A stretch of DNA of 64,000 nucleotides from Gnetum montanum (Eukaryota; Streptophyta; Gnetopsida; Gnetales; Gnetaceae). The first letter of the stretch is position 1. Each line of letters opens with the position of its first letter. Location: assembly GCA_015680685.1 (NCBI GenBank), contig MNCI01000003.1, positions 371,149 through 435,148 of the forward strand, read 5' to 3'. The notes below the pieces were generated by a model that did no database searches, was not told where the DNA came from, and saw only the letters and a program-made list of their open reading frames with translations. The position numbers and the translations under genes were made by a program. Of the stretch, positions 21,297 to 33,667 are shown one piece after another.

Positions 21297-21470
21297 CTTG
21301 AATCAACTCCTTTTTTTGCCCCTCAACAAACCCAAAGGGAGCCAATTTTAGCTTAAAATAATTTCTTCTATAGTTTAACAAACCATTCATTTGATGCTGT
21401 GAATAGACAACTACCAATATAAAATCATTATTAAATCTTTCCCATACCTTAAAAGGTTAGCTATAATATT
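21292..21470 (-). pseudogene. Unrecognised broken reading frame, upstream part
   Basis: On the minus strand one frame is open from about 21465 to the copia insertion: VWERFNNDFILVVVYSQHQ, NGLLNYRRNYFKLK, APFGFVEGQKKELIQAK. It resumes on the other side of the copia element with KKELIRAKLLVY at about 16367. Agreement of the two flanks in frame and in the overlapping KKELI.AK segment supports a single coding sequence cut by the insertion. A TAA just upstream (near 21466) marks an intron edge or a decay stop. Family unknown. Confidence 0.45.
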
Positions 21471-22680
21471 ATGGATAATGCCTCCATCATGATACACAAG
21501 CATTCAATATACTATGATCCAAGCACTAATGCTTTAGTTATGTAGTTGCTAGGGTTGAAGTGAAAGCAACATCTATTTAAGTTACATAACAAACAACAAG
21601 GAAATCAATGAGGGGATGAAACACTAAAACTTTGTAGAATAAGCCAACTCTCTTACATAATAACTACTTCAATGTAGATCACATTGGCATGAGCATTTTT
21701 TGTGGGTTCTTTTTTTCTTTTCCTTCTCTTCCTCTCATGTGTATCGAAATCCTATGTTTAATTCATGTTAGTCATGGAATCCTAAAATCCTATGTTTAAA
21801 ATGTATTTAGATTCCATCATTCAAATGTGTATGTAATTGGTCCATTATCCATTTTGTTGCATGCTTGATGAGAAGTATAAATGCTAACATAGATAGGCCC
21901 CTTCATTTGAAATTTGAAGGAAATTTTAAAGAGCTTCAATCAAGATTTAGAAGCACAAATAATGTTAGTTTTAGTTTTTCTTCTTTAAAAAGTTCATATA
22001 TTTCCTAAATACAAAGAATAAACTAAGCTATTTGAATAGAAATTATTTTTAAATTTAAATTTAAATTTATGCCTTTATGTGACCATATGATCTTTAAACA
22101 CATATATCCTTTGTCTGAAATTTATGTCTTTATGGATTTGGTTTGACCATAACCAAGGGAGAGTAAATTAAATTGTTTTAATCCATGTTTCCTAGTGGGT
22201 CCATAGGGACTTATCCTCAAACTCTTGTAAAAGGGGTTTTTTTCGAAGACACCATGGAATGCATTAGGATGTCTTTAGTTTTTCCCTATTGTGATAGATC
22301 ACTAGTTCAATGATTGATTTGCAAGATTAGAATTTGAGTTAAGTTCACCACTCACTTTTATAATAAACCTTATTCTTAGAAACAAATTAATGGTTTTAGC
22401 TATGATTTTCTAGACTTTTACCAATCACTCCCTTTTCTTTGAAGAAAATTTTGCTTTAAAGATGTTTAACAAGACCATAGTACTAGCACCACAAACAACA
22501 TAATGTGCTCCTCTCTATCCTTTATTTCAATCTTGTACTTTCTTCAGAAGGAAGGGAGTGTTTGATTAATTTTCCTTAAGGTATTTTTTTGATGGTTGAG
22601 AAGTCAAATCTTGGTTGAATTTTGCAGGCTATATGCTCTTGGCTACCTTATGTATAATATATATATAATCTAGTTCAACA
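21471..22680. other. AT-rich stretch, nothing recognised
   Basis: No family motif in any frame. A short AAATTT repeat lies near 22050-22070. Confidence 0.45.
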
Positions 22681-25230
22681 ATGTCGCTACCCTCATATGA
22701 AGTATCTTCTTTTTCATTTTTCTTTATTATTTTGTCATTGTTATCTACTCATCTACCTCATTTCTACAGTTATTTTTGTCATTATTTTATAGAAATTTTA
22801 TTCATGATATCTTATTGTTTCATCTGGAAATTACTTAATATAGTGGTTTCTTGTAGACATTTTCATTTCTTTTTATGAAAAGCAGGTGGTGGTACTAGAT
22901 TCTATGAATATAAAAGTTTGTGTTATTAGGTATTATGTTTGTGTTGTTATAAGGGGCATATATTGTAGTGTTAGTTTTTTTTCATAAATTATTTATTCAA
23001 TTAAATAATTTTTTATGAGTCTTTTGTTATTATTGTTCTAAGGGTGTATGTAGTGTGTGTTTGTTTTCATTTTTTATTTTAATGATAAATAATTTTGTAG
23101 AGTAATTATTTTTGAGCATAAAGTTAGGTTGGCTTTATACTACTTAAGACATGCCTATAGGCTAGCAATATAGGAAGTGCAATGAGAGTGTTGGTAATAA
23201 GCTTTGAACCCAACACCTTCCAGAACAAACCTATGTAAGGAAATGAGATGACCAATGGATTGTGCTCTTATAGAGTATTTGTTATTAATGAGTTCATTGT
23301 TTAATTTATGGATTTATGTGTTTCAATTAGTGAGCTATATAGAGAAATGACTTTTTCTTGATGTTTACATGTGATATATGACTATGCATAGGATAATAGG
23401 TTTGAGATTATATATTAAGAGTAGTTGTAATTTGATTTATGTTTTGTTTTAATGTATAGGTTATTTATTCAATTCAGTAATTTGGTTGGAAGATGTGGAT
23501 ATTATGTTATTATTGTTATAATGGGTAAATATTATGGGAGGTATTGGAACCCAAAAGAATTACATCCCAAAACATATAACCAATAAAAACATTAGAATAA
23601 TTATAGAGGAATGTAATGATACCTCAAGCGTGATTCAAACTAGCAACTCCTTACCTAACAAGACAATGAGCTAACAACTTGAGCAGCCTATAATTAACAT
23701 AAGGGATATATATTCTATTGTACTTTATTTGTGTTTAGGGGTATATATTATAGTTTTTGTTTATTTTTAAGAAACGTAATAGTTAGAATTCATAAAATGT
23801 TTTTATATTGATTTATTATATGAAGGGTAGTGAGGTGTTTATTATTATATAAGTTATTTGTTAAATTCAAAAATTTATTAAGGAGGTATGGGTATTATGT
23901 TTTTGTTGTTATAATTGTGTATGTAGTGTTAGTTAGTTAGTTAGTCTTTCTTTGTAGATAGGTTTGTGGAGTAGTTATTTAGGAGGTGTGCACATTATAG
24001 GTTTAGGGGTATATATGTTGGTATTATAAGAAGTATATATTGTAGTGTTAGATTTTTTAATAGTTTTTTTAATTTAACAAATTATTTAAGGGATTTCATG
24101 GTATAATGATGTATGTTTGTACTTTTTTTTAAATTATAGATAGGTTGGTAAAATAGTTATTTAAATGATGCATACATTGTATGTAGAAGGATATATATAG
24201 TTTTATAAAATTTTATACTATTGTTTATACTTGAATTTTGTAGGATGCCTTGGTAGGGTATTGTTTGTAATGATTTTTTAAAGGGAAGGTTAGGTTTGCA
24301 TAGGAGATGCTTCTAGGATAGCAATATAGTAACTACATATAAAATACAAAGGGGATGGTGGTATGTATTTTCATGAGTATAAAAGTTTGTGTTATTATTT
24401 GTAGTTAGGAGGATGTTGTTTTAGTGTTGTCTAATTTAAAATTATATGACAAGGATTTTGCATATGTTGTAATGCTAGAAGTTTAGATGTAGAGTCTTGT
24501 GTGTTGATTAGTATAGTTAATTTTTCTTAGGAATGACATGAGCATTGTATAGTGTTTTATATGTGCAAAAGAAAATAAGAAACAGTCACTACACTTACTA
24601 TGAAGTCTCTCCTCTTTCTTATTTTGTACATGTAGTTACTTTTTTTTTGTTTTTTCAAATTGTTTTTGTTCATGCTATCTTCATGTTTCATTTGGCAGTT
24701 TCTTAATATAGTAGTTTATTTTAAACATTTTTGTTTCTTCCTTCTAGCCTTTTGTTATAGTTGTTTTTGTCTCTCTACATTTTTGCTTAAATCCTTCAAT
24801 GATTAGTGTTGTGCTTTTTAATTTAATTTATCTCTATACATTTTTTTAAAAAATTCTTTGGTAGGTAGTGTTATGATTTTTTATAGAATTATTATAACAT
24901 TCAAATATGTTTGATTGGTATATTCTCTAGAAAATACTTTTGAGTTGTTGAAGTATTGGTAGTTTTGTTTATAAAAATATTTATTGAAAGCATGTATAAT
25001 TGGATGAACATGTTATTATGATAATGAATTTTTAAATGCTTTATTTTATAAATTTCAAATAGAAACATTATTGAAATTTACAAAACCAAGTTGCTCGATA
25101 TAAAATTTTATTGTAGATGTTTTCATTTCTTCCTACTAGCTTCTTTTTGCAATTGTTTTTATCTCTATGATATGATATGATATAGATATTTTCATGTTGA
25201 GATGGTTTGTGATAGAATGTTGTTTCCTCA
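22681..25230. repeat. Internally repetitive noncoding region
   Basis: A motif like TTGTTATAAGGGGCATATAT followed by TGTAGTGTTAG recurs near 22945, 23040, 23515, 23910 and 24020. A second block (CATG.TATCTT.ATGTTTCAT followed by CTTAATATAGTRGTTT and ACATTTT..TTTCTT) occurs near 22800-22870 and 24670-24740, with a weaker copy near 25085-25150. A third (AATATAAAAGTTTGTGTTAT) occurs at 22907 and 24379. Spacing is irregular, so this looks like an old tandem or segmental array with heavy decay. No coding frame. Confidence 0.5.
23537..23690 (-). mobile_element. SINE-like element, tRNA-derived head
   Basis: On the minus strand (from about 23686) the head GCTCAAGTTGTTAGCTCATT resembles a tRNA 5' half with an A-box. 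It is followed about 30 bases later by GTTTGAATC, one change from the B-box GTTCGAATC, and by CTTGAGG, which can pair with the GCTCAAG start. The tail TTCCTCTATAATTATTCTAA is shared with 60860-60880. About 150 bases, no coding capacity. It interrupts the repetitive region. Confidence 0.6.
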
Positions 25231-25948
25231 ATCCTATTTTGGAAATTTCAAGTATATTATTTTCCTATATATATCTTTTATCTTTCCAACATAGATTCTA
25301 AAATCATACCTTAAAGCTTAAAAAAATATTATGTATTGCAATCTAACTATAATTATTTAGATTTTCCCCTTTCTTTAAAGAGTATAATTTATGCACCATT
25401 CTTTTTCTAACCCCACATATATAATTAAATTTAACTTCTTTTGGATGGTATTTCATATCAATGGCACTTCTCATTTAAGCATCTCTCCATGTAAATTATT
25501 TACATCATCAAGGCTTTTATGATATTAAAATTTTTATCTTGTGTATTTTATCATACAAAGAAATAAAAAATGTAGTGTGGCTTGTTTAGTGGAAAATTAA
25601 ATAAATAAATAGAGAAATGTTGAACTATGAAAACATAAAAACTTTAGACTAGTTATTAGATACATGATAGTCAATGATATACATATACTAAATTAGATAT
25701 ATTAAGTTTAAGTTGATATATTATATTTAAGATGAGTGATAGTATTGTGTCCTTGAGGACAGTGGACAAGAGGATAGTGCCTCGAGAATGGTTGATAAGA
25801 AAGAAGCAGAATAAAGTAGCAAAATACAACATCTCCTCCTTGGCATACTCCATTTCAAAATTACTCTCTATTGAAAAGATTTCATTTAAGGACAATTTAA
25901 AATCCAACCATTCTACTTTTGGAAATAGGATCAACACATATTCATCCT
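25231..25948. other. AT-rich flank of element B
   Basis: Overlapping short open stretches on both strands near 25671-25995 show no family features. The sequence resumes after element B at 48612. Confidence 0.45.
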
Positions 25949-26813
25949 TGATGAAGTGTATTTTTCTAGCTTCGATATTGGATACTCAATATTAGGGGCC
26001 ATGAAGTGATGTTAGATATTTGATATCACAGGATGTGTGCTGACCTATAAATATAGCACATGGGTACATGGTTTGGGCATAGTTTTTTTCATACCATAGG
26101 AGAGTTCTTGCAGTTTCTTTTCTCTAGAGTTATAATATTTTCTAAAGTGCTAATAGTAAAAGCCATTGAGTGTATGGATCTTTATTCAAGCACTATTGAA
26201 CTTGAGCACAGTAGTGTGTGTCATAATAAAGAAGAGCTTTCTGATAAACCTTGCAGCACCTTGGCTAGATTAATTATTTTATTTATGAATTTAATGCTTT
26301 ATGCAATTTTATTTAATGCTTCCAAGTAATGAAGCTAAATTAAGCTAAGCTAAGTTAGCTAAGTTAAATAGCAATAAATTAAGCACGTAAGTACAACTGC
26401 TTTGAGCATTCACATGATGCTTGGTAATCCCAACAATGCTTAACATTTGGTAACCCAACAACATTATACATGTTTAGGATGTGTAAGGAAAGTCAGACTA
26501 GATACTTATGTTAGGATTAGTTAGAGATTAATGAGTTAGTTATATTAAATTAGTCATTAAATTATTTGATTCCTTTATTTTAAGCAGCAAGAAGATAAAA
26601 CATAAAAAAATGATAAAAATCATATACCTTAGTTGCACTTAACCATAACTTTGCATTTCAAAAGTGTAACTGGAAAGATAATGATTATAATGATTAGATT
26701 TCACTTCCTAAAACTAGTATACTTGAAGACTTAAGGTCTACAAAATTCAACCAGATCATGTGTAAATGCTTGTGATTTGTATGGTTGAGCGTAGGGGTAT
26801 TCATCATCCATCA
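25949..26813 (+). repeat. 5' LTR of element B
   Basis: 865 bases beginning TGATGAAGTG and ending CCATCA, followed by the primer site. U3 has GATATT/GATATC sites near 25974-26030 and a TATAAATA box at 26046-26053. A run of TAAGC/TTAGC units lies near 26328-26372. Matches 47710-48611. Confidence 0.87.
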
Positions 26814-26814
26814 T

Positions 26815-26833
26815 TGGTGCTATTTCTAGGGAC
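26815..26833 (+). other. Primer-binding site of element B, decayed
   Basis: TGGTGCTATTTCTAGGGAC lies two bases after the LTR. It aligns with the better kept TGGTGTTGTTGC site of element D and with the TGGCGCCGTTGCC type known from Athila elements. Confidence 0.5.
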
Positions 26834-26975
26834 CTTTAGTTTGTTATGTGTGCTATCTAGGATTTAGTGAACAATTATTTAACATCATTGGAATGAATCC
26901 TAAAGTCATATCATAGATCAAAATAACTATAACAATTATAAGAAAGCACACTGTATTTTTTTCTTCTAATATAAG

Positions 26976-29330
26976 ATGTCTTCTCATAGGAGTGATTCTC
27001 TACTCTAGTTTGATGGAGTAAATTTGCAGGTGCCCTAGTAATACAAATTGATATATTATCATCTTGATGAGTATGTACCGAATTTCACCTTTTTCCTACA
27101 CTAGGAAGAACACCTGTTGTGGCAAGACATGAGGCTAACATTGTGTTGTTGCCTGATCTATCCATTCCTGTAATGCTCCACCAAAATCCTATGTAGTTGG
27201 GCATCTAAGGGCTTTATGCTGAATATGTTGTGTAGGATAGTAACACTAGGGATTATCACCCCACCGATGCACAACATTTGAGAGATTGATAGTTAGAGCA
27301 ATATTACAAATCTACGAAGGGGAAGTGATCCAATGATTCCCCATTTTTGATGTACTAAAAAGATGGTGGAGAATCCTTCTTTGGGGCATTTCCATACAGA
27401 GAGACTCCTCTCTTTGACTTTGGTGAAGGAGGTCAAAACTAGAACTTGTAGGCCATGATACATAATCCTAGTTTTGGCAAGAATGGATTCCATGATAAAG
27501 GAGGATCCAAGCAGGAGAGTCATGGTAGGGATGCAGGTAAGTAGCATGATCATGATTGTGAACATGACCACTGAAGAGGGGATGATAGGCACCGTGATGG
27601 TGCTAGTCCTCCTTCCTCTTCACCTTCATCATCATCTTCTTCCTCTTTTGGCTTTAAATGCAACTGTAGGGGATACGATTGTGATGAAGATGATTGATCA
27701 AAGCTAGATGATTGTAGGGACCATCTGGTAGGTCAAGATTCATGGTGTAGGAATTTAAGAGTGGTCCATCACCATGAGAGAAGGGTTAGTAGAGGACATC
27801 ACAAGCACTAGGGTCATGGCTACGATTAGCCTTTGCTTGCCACTTGATGCATGCTAAATATCATAGAGGTGATGAGAATTCCTACAAAGCATGTAAAGGA
27901 GAGTCAAATCAAGAGGCTAAACATGAATAATATCCATAAATCTAAAGGGGGATATAACTTAGATCCATAGAACCATCTTCAAGCCTTTCATAATGCATGT
28001 GCCCTTGCGAAATTTGGAGAATGATTGGCAAAAACTTAAGCTATTTCCTAGGACACTCATTAAGGAAGAAGAGAGTTGGTATTAGTCCTTAGAACCAAAA
28101 TTGATTAGATGGTGGAGTGCAATGCTTGAACTATTTAATAAAAAATATCAAACATACTTTTGAGTGTCCAACTTGAGGAAGTAGATCTAAGGATGGTAAC
28201 AAGGGATACATGAACCCTTGGATGTAGCCATGGACCAATATTATTTTGTATTGCACAAATGTCCTGGCCATGGTTATTCTCAATAGAAGCAACTTCACCA
28301 TATCATAGATGGGCTCTGATTAGAAACAAGGAGAAATCTTGGAGTCTATGCCCAAGGGTAATTGTCAGAACTAAGAGCCCATCAAATTCAAAGGTTGATT
28401 GAGCAGGTAGCATAGGAAGAAGATGAGTTGAAGAAATGAGAAAGTATAGAAGAATATAAGAGGGATCCTTCCATTAGAAAGAGGGAGGTCTAATTTTGTG
28501 ATTGTGAGGAGTCATCACTTGATGAGGTGATGAACAAAAAGACCTTGCACATCCAAAAATCCATGTCTAAAATTGTGGCCAAGGTAGATAAAATATGGAA
28601 TTCAATTAGATGAAAAATTCCAAACTTCTCTAAAAATCACATGAGAATCAAGAGAGAAAAGTAATGATCATGACCACAGGAGGAAAAAAGAAGCTAAACA
28701 TGCCTATCAAAGGGGTAAGGGAAAAGTTGTTGTAGTAGAAGACGTTATGAAGATAAAATCAGATGATGGCGGTGGATGTGACATCTTCCATTATGAACAT
28801 CCCAGGGGATGTTGTTCCATTTTGTCACATGTGTAAGAATCTAGAGTATATGCTCTGAATCATAGAATGGTAAGAGGGAAAGCACCTAGAAGATTTCCTT
28901 ATTCTCAAGGCAATCCTTGGCAATTCCACCAACAACAAACCTATTATCAAGTGGAGCTCTACCACAACCATATGAGTGGTACTATCAATGGCAGCATTCA
29001 CAGTTATGAGGGATGCCACCACCAAGGCAGTAGTACCCTTACCAATAACTAGATTCATATGCATACTATGTTCAACAACCCATTTCTCCATGTGAATCTT
29101 CTAGTCATGCCACCTTCCAACACACTACTACCCTCCAAAGTATTATAGAACTCATTCTCCATCTACTAGAGGGGAAACCCCACATCCATATTACCCTCCT
29201 CATCCTTCTACATATGTTCCTCCACCCTTAACCTAGTCACCTCTTACTCCATTAATGTAGGGAGAAATTCAACCTCAGCCACAATAACGTAATGCAACAA
29301 GGAATGTTAACTTATAGCTAGCTCCTTAGC
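26976..29330 (+). pseudogene. gag: Gag of element B
   Basis: The likely start is the ATG at 26976 (MSS.R), equivalent to the gag starts of C (35345) and D (58123). Order: N-terminal region with YVPNFTFFLH near 27075, the His/Asp-rich and Ser-rich disordered segment (27500-27650), the gag core with LNMNNI, LDP.NHLQAFHNACAL and FPRTLIKEEESWY (27920-28080), the charged segment (28370-28600), and a knuckle near 28780-28815 (CDIFHYEHPRGC, second Cys lost). Many stops; several frame changes. Confidence 0.75.
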
Positions 29331-29439
29331 TAGGTGGTTCAAAAACTAGATTGCAAAAGAGATCTCTCTTTTGACCCAACAACCCAACTAAACCCTCACA
29401 TAGACCTATAGTTGGAAACCATGCTTCGCCATCTTCCTT

Positions 29440-30225
29440 TGCATCTAAGTCATTCAAGTCCTCTTCAAACCAAACACCTCCCAAAGTGCATATTGTCATG
29501 TCAACTAATGCAATAATTGATTGGTTAAAGGCTAATCACCTTCATAGGAAACTATCTAATCCTAAAAGTCCCCTCATTTACCTTCAAATTGCTAGGAATA
29601 AGCCTTATAGGGCTCTTCTGGATTTAGGTTCTAGTGTTAATTTGATTTTCCATGAGATGTACAAGGCTTGGAACCTACCTCCACTCAAGAATAGTAACAT
29701 CCAACTCAAGTTAGCTAATCAATCCATCATTGTTCCCTTGGGACTAGTGGAGGACATTATGACCACTATTGTGATCCTACCCTGCTAATTCCTTAGTGAT
29801 CCAAGTGGACAATTGCAAGGGGGACTTTCTAATCATCATGGAAAGGGCTTGGCTAAGCACTATTGATGCATGATTGGAAATTCGAGGTATTTCCCTCAAA
29901 ATATCTAAAGAAAACACATTCGGAGAGATCGAGAAGAAGAAAGTCCCATGCATTATGTATAGTGATACAGGGTGAAATTGTGTGCAGAAACTATGGGTTG
30001 TTAATAGTGTATCTGTTAAAGCATGCAGTCATTGTGCTTACATATCTAAAATTCAAAGGTGCCTATATATAGTAGCAACAAAATAGGAGGGAACCCAATG
30101 TCTGATAGTTAATCTTGGAAGTAGCACACTTTGCATGGAACCTACTAAGAGACTAAGATGTCCCTATGTAGAAGGCATGAATGAATTGAAGTAAGTTCAT
30201 CACCAACTCTCTGATAATATAAATG
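29440..30225 (+). pseudogene. pol: Protease and linker of element B
   Basis: The open stretch 29486-29788 carries YLQIARNKPYRALLDLGSS and then VNLIFHEMYKAWNLPPLK, with the active-site Asp in DLGSS. The frame shifts near 29790 and continues through the GRAW-equivalent segment to the Cys-rich linker (30000-30150). This is the best preserved protease of the window. Confidence 0.78.
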
Positions 30226-31380
30226 ATGATACCTATTGGGGAGAGTTGAAAATTCCTAAAAATTTCAAACAAGAGCCCCTTAAGTTAAAAACTCCACCTG
30301 CTAGCACGGAATATGCATTCTTGAAAAATGGAAAGCCAGTAATAAGCAATGCAAATCTTGCTCTAGAACAGAAACAAATGCTATTGAATGTGGTCAAAAA
30401 ATGGCTAATAGCCTTTACTTGGTCATATCCTAAACTCATAGAAATTGATCCTAGAATATGCTAGCATCATATTGACATTGATTTGGCCGTGAAGCCAAAG
30501 AGGCAGCTTTAGTGGCTATTGAACCCCCAATGGAAGTAGATTGTTAAAGAGGAAATTGAACAACTCCTCAAAGTGGGGTTTATCTACCCCATTACAGATA
30601 GTGAGTGGGTTAGCCCACTCGTGATTGTGTCAATGAAAGGTGGTAAGTGGTGGGTCTACATTAATTTTTGACTATTGAATATGACAACATTCAAAGATCA
30701 CTTTCCATTGCCATTTGTGGATCTCATAAGTAGGGACTAAGGTTGATCCCAAAAAGATAAGGGTAATCCAAGGAATTAACTATCAACTAGAAATTGTAAA
30801 ACATGTCTAGTCATTCCTTCAACACACTGGCTACTATCAATGATTCATAGAGAATTTCTCTAAGATCACAAAACTATTGGTCAAGCTAACAAAAAAATAT
30901 GCTCCATTTATTTAGACCAAGAAATGTAAAAACGAATTTCAACAACTGAAGGAAAAACTTATAGAAACTCTAATTCTACAAGCACCAATAGGTCTAGACC
31001 ATTTCATGTTATGATGGATGCATCAAATTAAGCCTTGGGGGTTGTGCTTACATAGTTGGATGACAACAAACATCCATATTATATCCACTATGCAAATTGA
31101 AGCATTGTGGGTGCATAAATAAACTACACCACCACAAAAAAAGAATTGATGGCATTGGTATTTCCTCTAGAGAATTTCAGGCACTATGTGCTTGGATATA
31201 AAGTGTTTGTGCCTACAGACCATAGTGCAATTCACTTCTTGATGAATAAGCCAATGGTGAGCCCCTATATCATACGATGGCTAATGATCTCATAGGAATT
31301 TGATCTTATGATGGTAGATCAAAAGGGAACTAAGAATGTGGTTACTAACCACTTTTCTTGGTTGTGATGGGATAATAAAG
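30226..31380 (+). pseudogene. pol: RT and RNase H of element B, RT palm deleted
   Basis: The N-terminal RT is present: FLKNGKPVISNANLALEQK (30318), EEIEQLLKVGFIYPI (30550), SEWVSPLVIV, and FKDHFPLPFVD (30690-30722). At about 30729 it jumps to the VDPKKIRVIQG-equivalent segment. The stretch of about 395 bases that in element A carries YSFLDGYSG, the MDDFS active site and EGIVLGH is absent. The connection and RNase H follow (30840-31370), with HSAIHFLMNKPMVSP near 31221. No RT activity was possible after the deletion. Confidence 0.85.
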
Positions 31381-31499
31381 AAGAGGAAAGCCCACTATCT
31401 GATTAGTTTCTTGATGAAATCCTCTTTGCTAGGGCTATAACTGAATAATTTACCCACTGAGCCTAAATGGTACAATGGCATTCTCATATATCTTCTCAC

Positions 31500-32740
31500 T
31501 CAAGAGATGTCACAAGAGTTGGATCACTAGAAGAAACAACAATTTCTTCATGAGTTGAAACACTTCATGGAGGTCAATGGGAACCTCTACAAGATGTGGT
31601 TTGATGGCCTAGTTCATTGGTGTGTCCCTAACACTGATCAACTTCATGTTCTCTAGGATGCTCATGAGGGTTCTTGTGGGGTCCACTATGTTGGGAGATG
31701 CACAACCATTAAGATCTTGATGGTAGGGTATTACTGGCCAACATTTTCAAGGAAGTTCACCAATTTATTTGTTCTTGTGAATGTTGCCAACACAATGGTG
31801 GAATGATTGCTTCAATGAAGGGACCTCAATAGTGGATCGAACCATTGGAATCCTTCAACATCTAGGGCATTGACTTCATGGGTTCCATCATGCCCATGTC
31901 AAATGCAAAGGTGTACATCATAGTCATTGTTGACTATTGTACAAAATGGGCAAAAGTGGCAACTATCATCAACTATACATCTTCTAGTGCTACTTAGTTT
32001 GTACAATAGAATGTTGTAAACATGTTTGGTATGACACATGCATTAATGTCTGATAATGGAACCCACTTTATAGGCACTACCTTTTAGAAACTTATGTAGT
32101 GCTTGGGGGTTGAGCATAAATTAACAATACTTTATCATCCCCAAGCCAATAGTCAAGTTGAGGTTACATATAGGGAAATCACTAAGATCTTAACAAGAAA
32201 AGTTAGCAAATATAAGAGAGACTAGAGTACAAAACTCAATAATGCCCTTTGGGTTGCTACTCAACAAGGAAACTCTTTATAGAATACTCTCCCTATGATC
32301 TAGTGTACAAAAAATTACCATTTCTTCCTATTTAATTTGTACTTCATACACCATTAATAGCCTATGACCTTGACCTTAACTTAAGTCTAGCATAAAAAGA
32401 AAGATTAATGAATCTCAACCTACTAGAAGAAAATTGATTAGTGGCTTTGTCATCTAGTGAGTTGCATAAGGCATTTAACAAAAAACACCATGACCTAAGA
32501 GTTAGGAAAGTCAAATTTCAATTGGAAGATAAGGTCCTCTACTGGGGACCCCACACACATACCTTAACAAACTAAGTTCTAGACATTGTGGGAAGGACCT
32601 TATATCATTTACAAAACTTTTCCATTTAGGGCCATGTTGATCTACAAACCTTTAAGCCTAAATAAGAAGTAACTAGTCAACACACAACAAGTCAAACCTT
32701 TCCATGAGCCTAAGCAAGCTAGTGCAACAAATGTATTATC
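31500..32740 (+). pseudogene. pol: Integrase of element B
   Basis: Zinc-binding region near 31640-31800; catalytic core with GIDFMGSIMPMSN (31867-31905), VDYCTKW (31930), SDNGTHFIG (32050-32075) and NSQVEVT.REITKIL (32147-32190). The D, D and E are present. C-terminal segments DKVLY and GPYIIY..F (32530-32615) follow, and the frame fades near 32740. Stops and shifts throughout. Confidence 0.82.
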
Positions 32741-33360
32741 GGATGGACAATCATGTTCAATCATCCAGATCTCATCCTTTTAACTTAGTCATGGAGGAGA
32801 TAGCCATGCATGATAGCTATATAAATGACTCCTTAGTTTTTCATCTTTTTGTTTTACACATTGTTATTTTTACAACTTTTTATTTTACTCCTTCTTTATC
32901 TTACACCTTTTTATTTTTGCATTATTAATTTTTTTCAATTTTTGTTTTACAACATCATTAAATAATTTAAAATTTCTTGTATATTTTTCTTTATTTTGGT
33001 GTGATTTTCTTGTTGTGTTTTAATAATAATGTGCCTTATTGCCAACTGGGCATAGTGTTGTTTGTTTAATGTGAGCATGTGTTAACTGGTTATTTGATTG
33101 TTGGTGTCTACATTCTAGCTTTGAATTTTGTTACTGATAAGTAGGACATGGTTTCTTTTTCATGAAATAGGTAGTGAGTCCACACCATCCACCCATCCAC
33201 AAAATCTATGGTTTTCTTTGTTTTGGAAGTATGAGGTCCCTTTTTCATTAATAAAACTTTAACAAACTTATGACCTTGGTAGTTTCTAGACTTGAAAAGG
33301 ATTCAAAGGTGTGAACAGGGTGTGACTTCAAGGTGAATTAGTACTCTTTATTCCTTTCTA

Positions 33361-33431
33361 CTTACTTGGATGCATGTGTTTTTTCATGGATTTCTTACCA
33401 TTTTGTGTTGATCCATAACAAGAAGTTGGGT
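33361..33431. repeat. Direct duplication, first copy
   Basis: The segment starting CTTACTTGGATGCATGTG and ending ATCCATAACAAGAA recurs at 33599-33667 with few changes. The 170 or so bases between are absent from the same place in elements A and D. Confidence 0.75.
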
Positions 33432-33598
33432 AGATCCCAAATATTCATAAAATATCCGAGAGCAAGTTGGGCATAATTTTCACAACTTCCAAAATTCACC
33501 AAAAGATGGAAAATTGTACAAATAAGACTAAAATATTATATTATTAAAAAGCCCAAAATTATAAAAATCTAGCAAAACTTCAGCATATAAATTAAAAT

Positions 33599-33667
33599 CT
33601 TACTTGGATGCATGTGTGTTTTCATGGATTTCTTACCATTTGGTATCGATCCATAACAAGAAATTGA
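33599..33667. repeat. Direct duplication, second copy
   Basis: Near copy of 33361-33431. Confidence 0.75.

Noticed and set aside
23641-23690. Functional tRNA gene on the minus strand
   Set aside because: The acceptor and T stems pair poorly and the tail is shared with another locus, which fits a SINE head rather than a tRNA gene.
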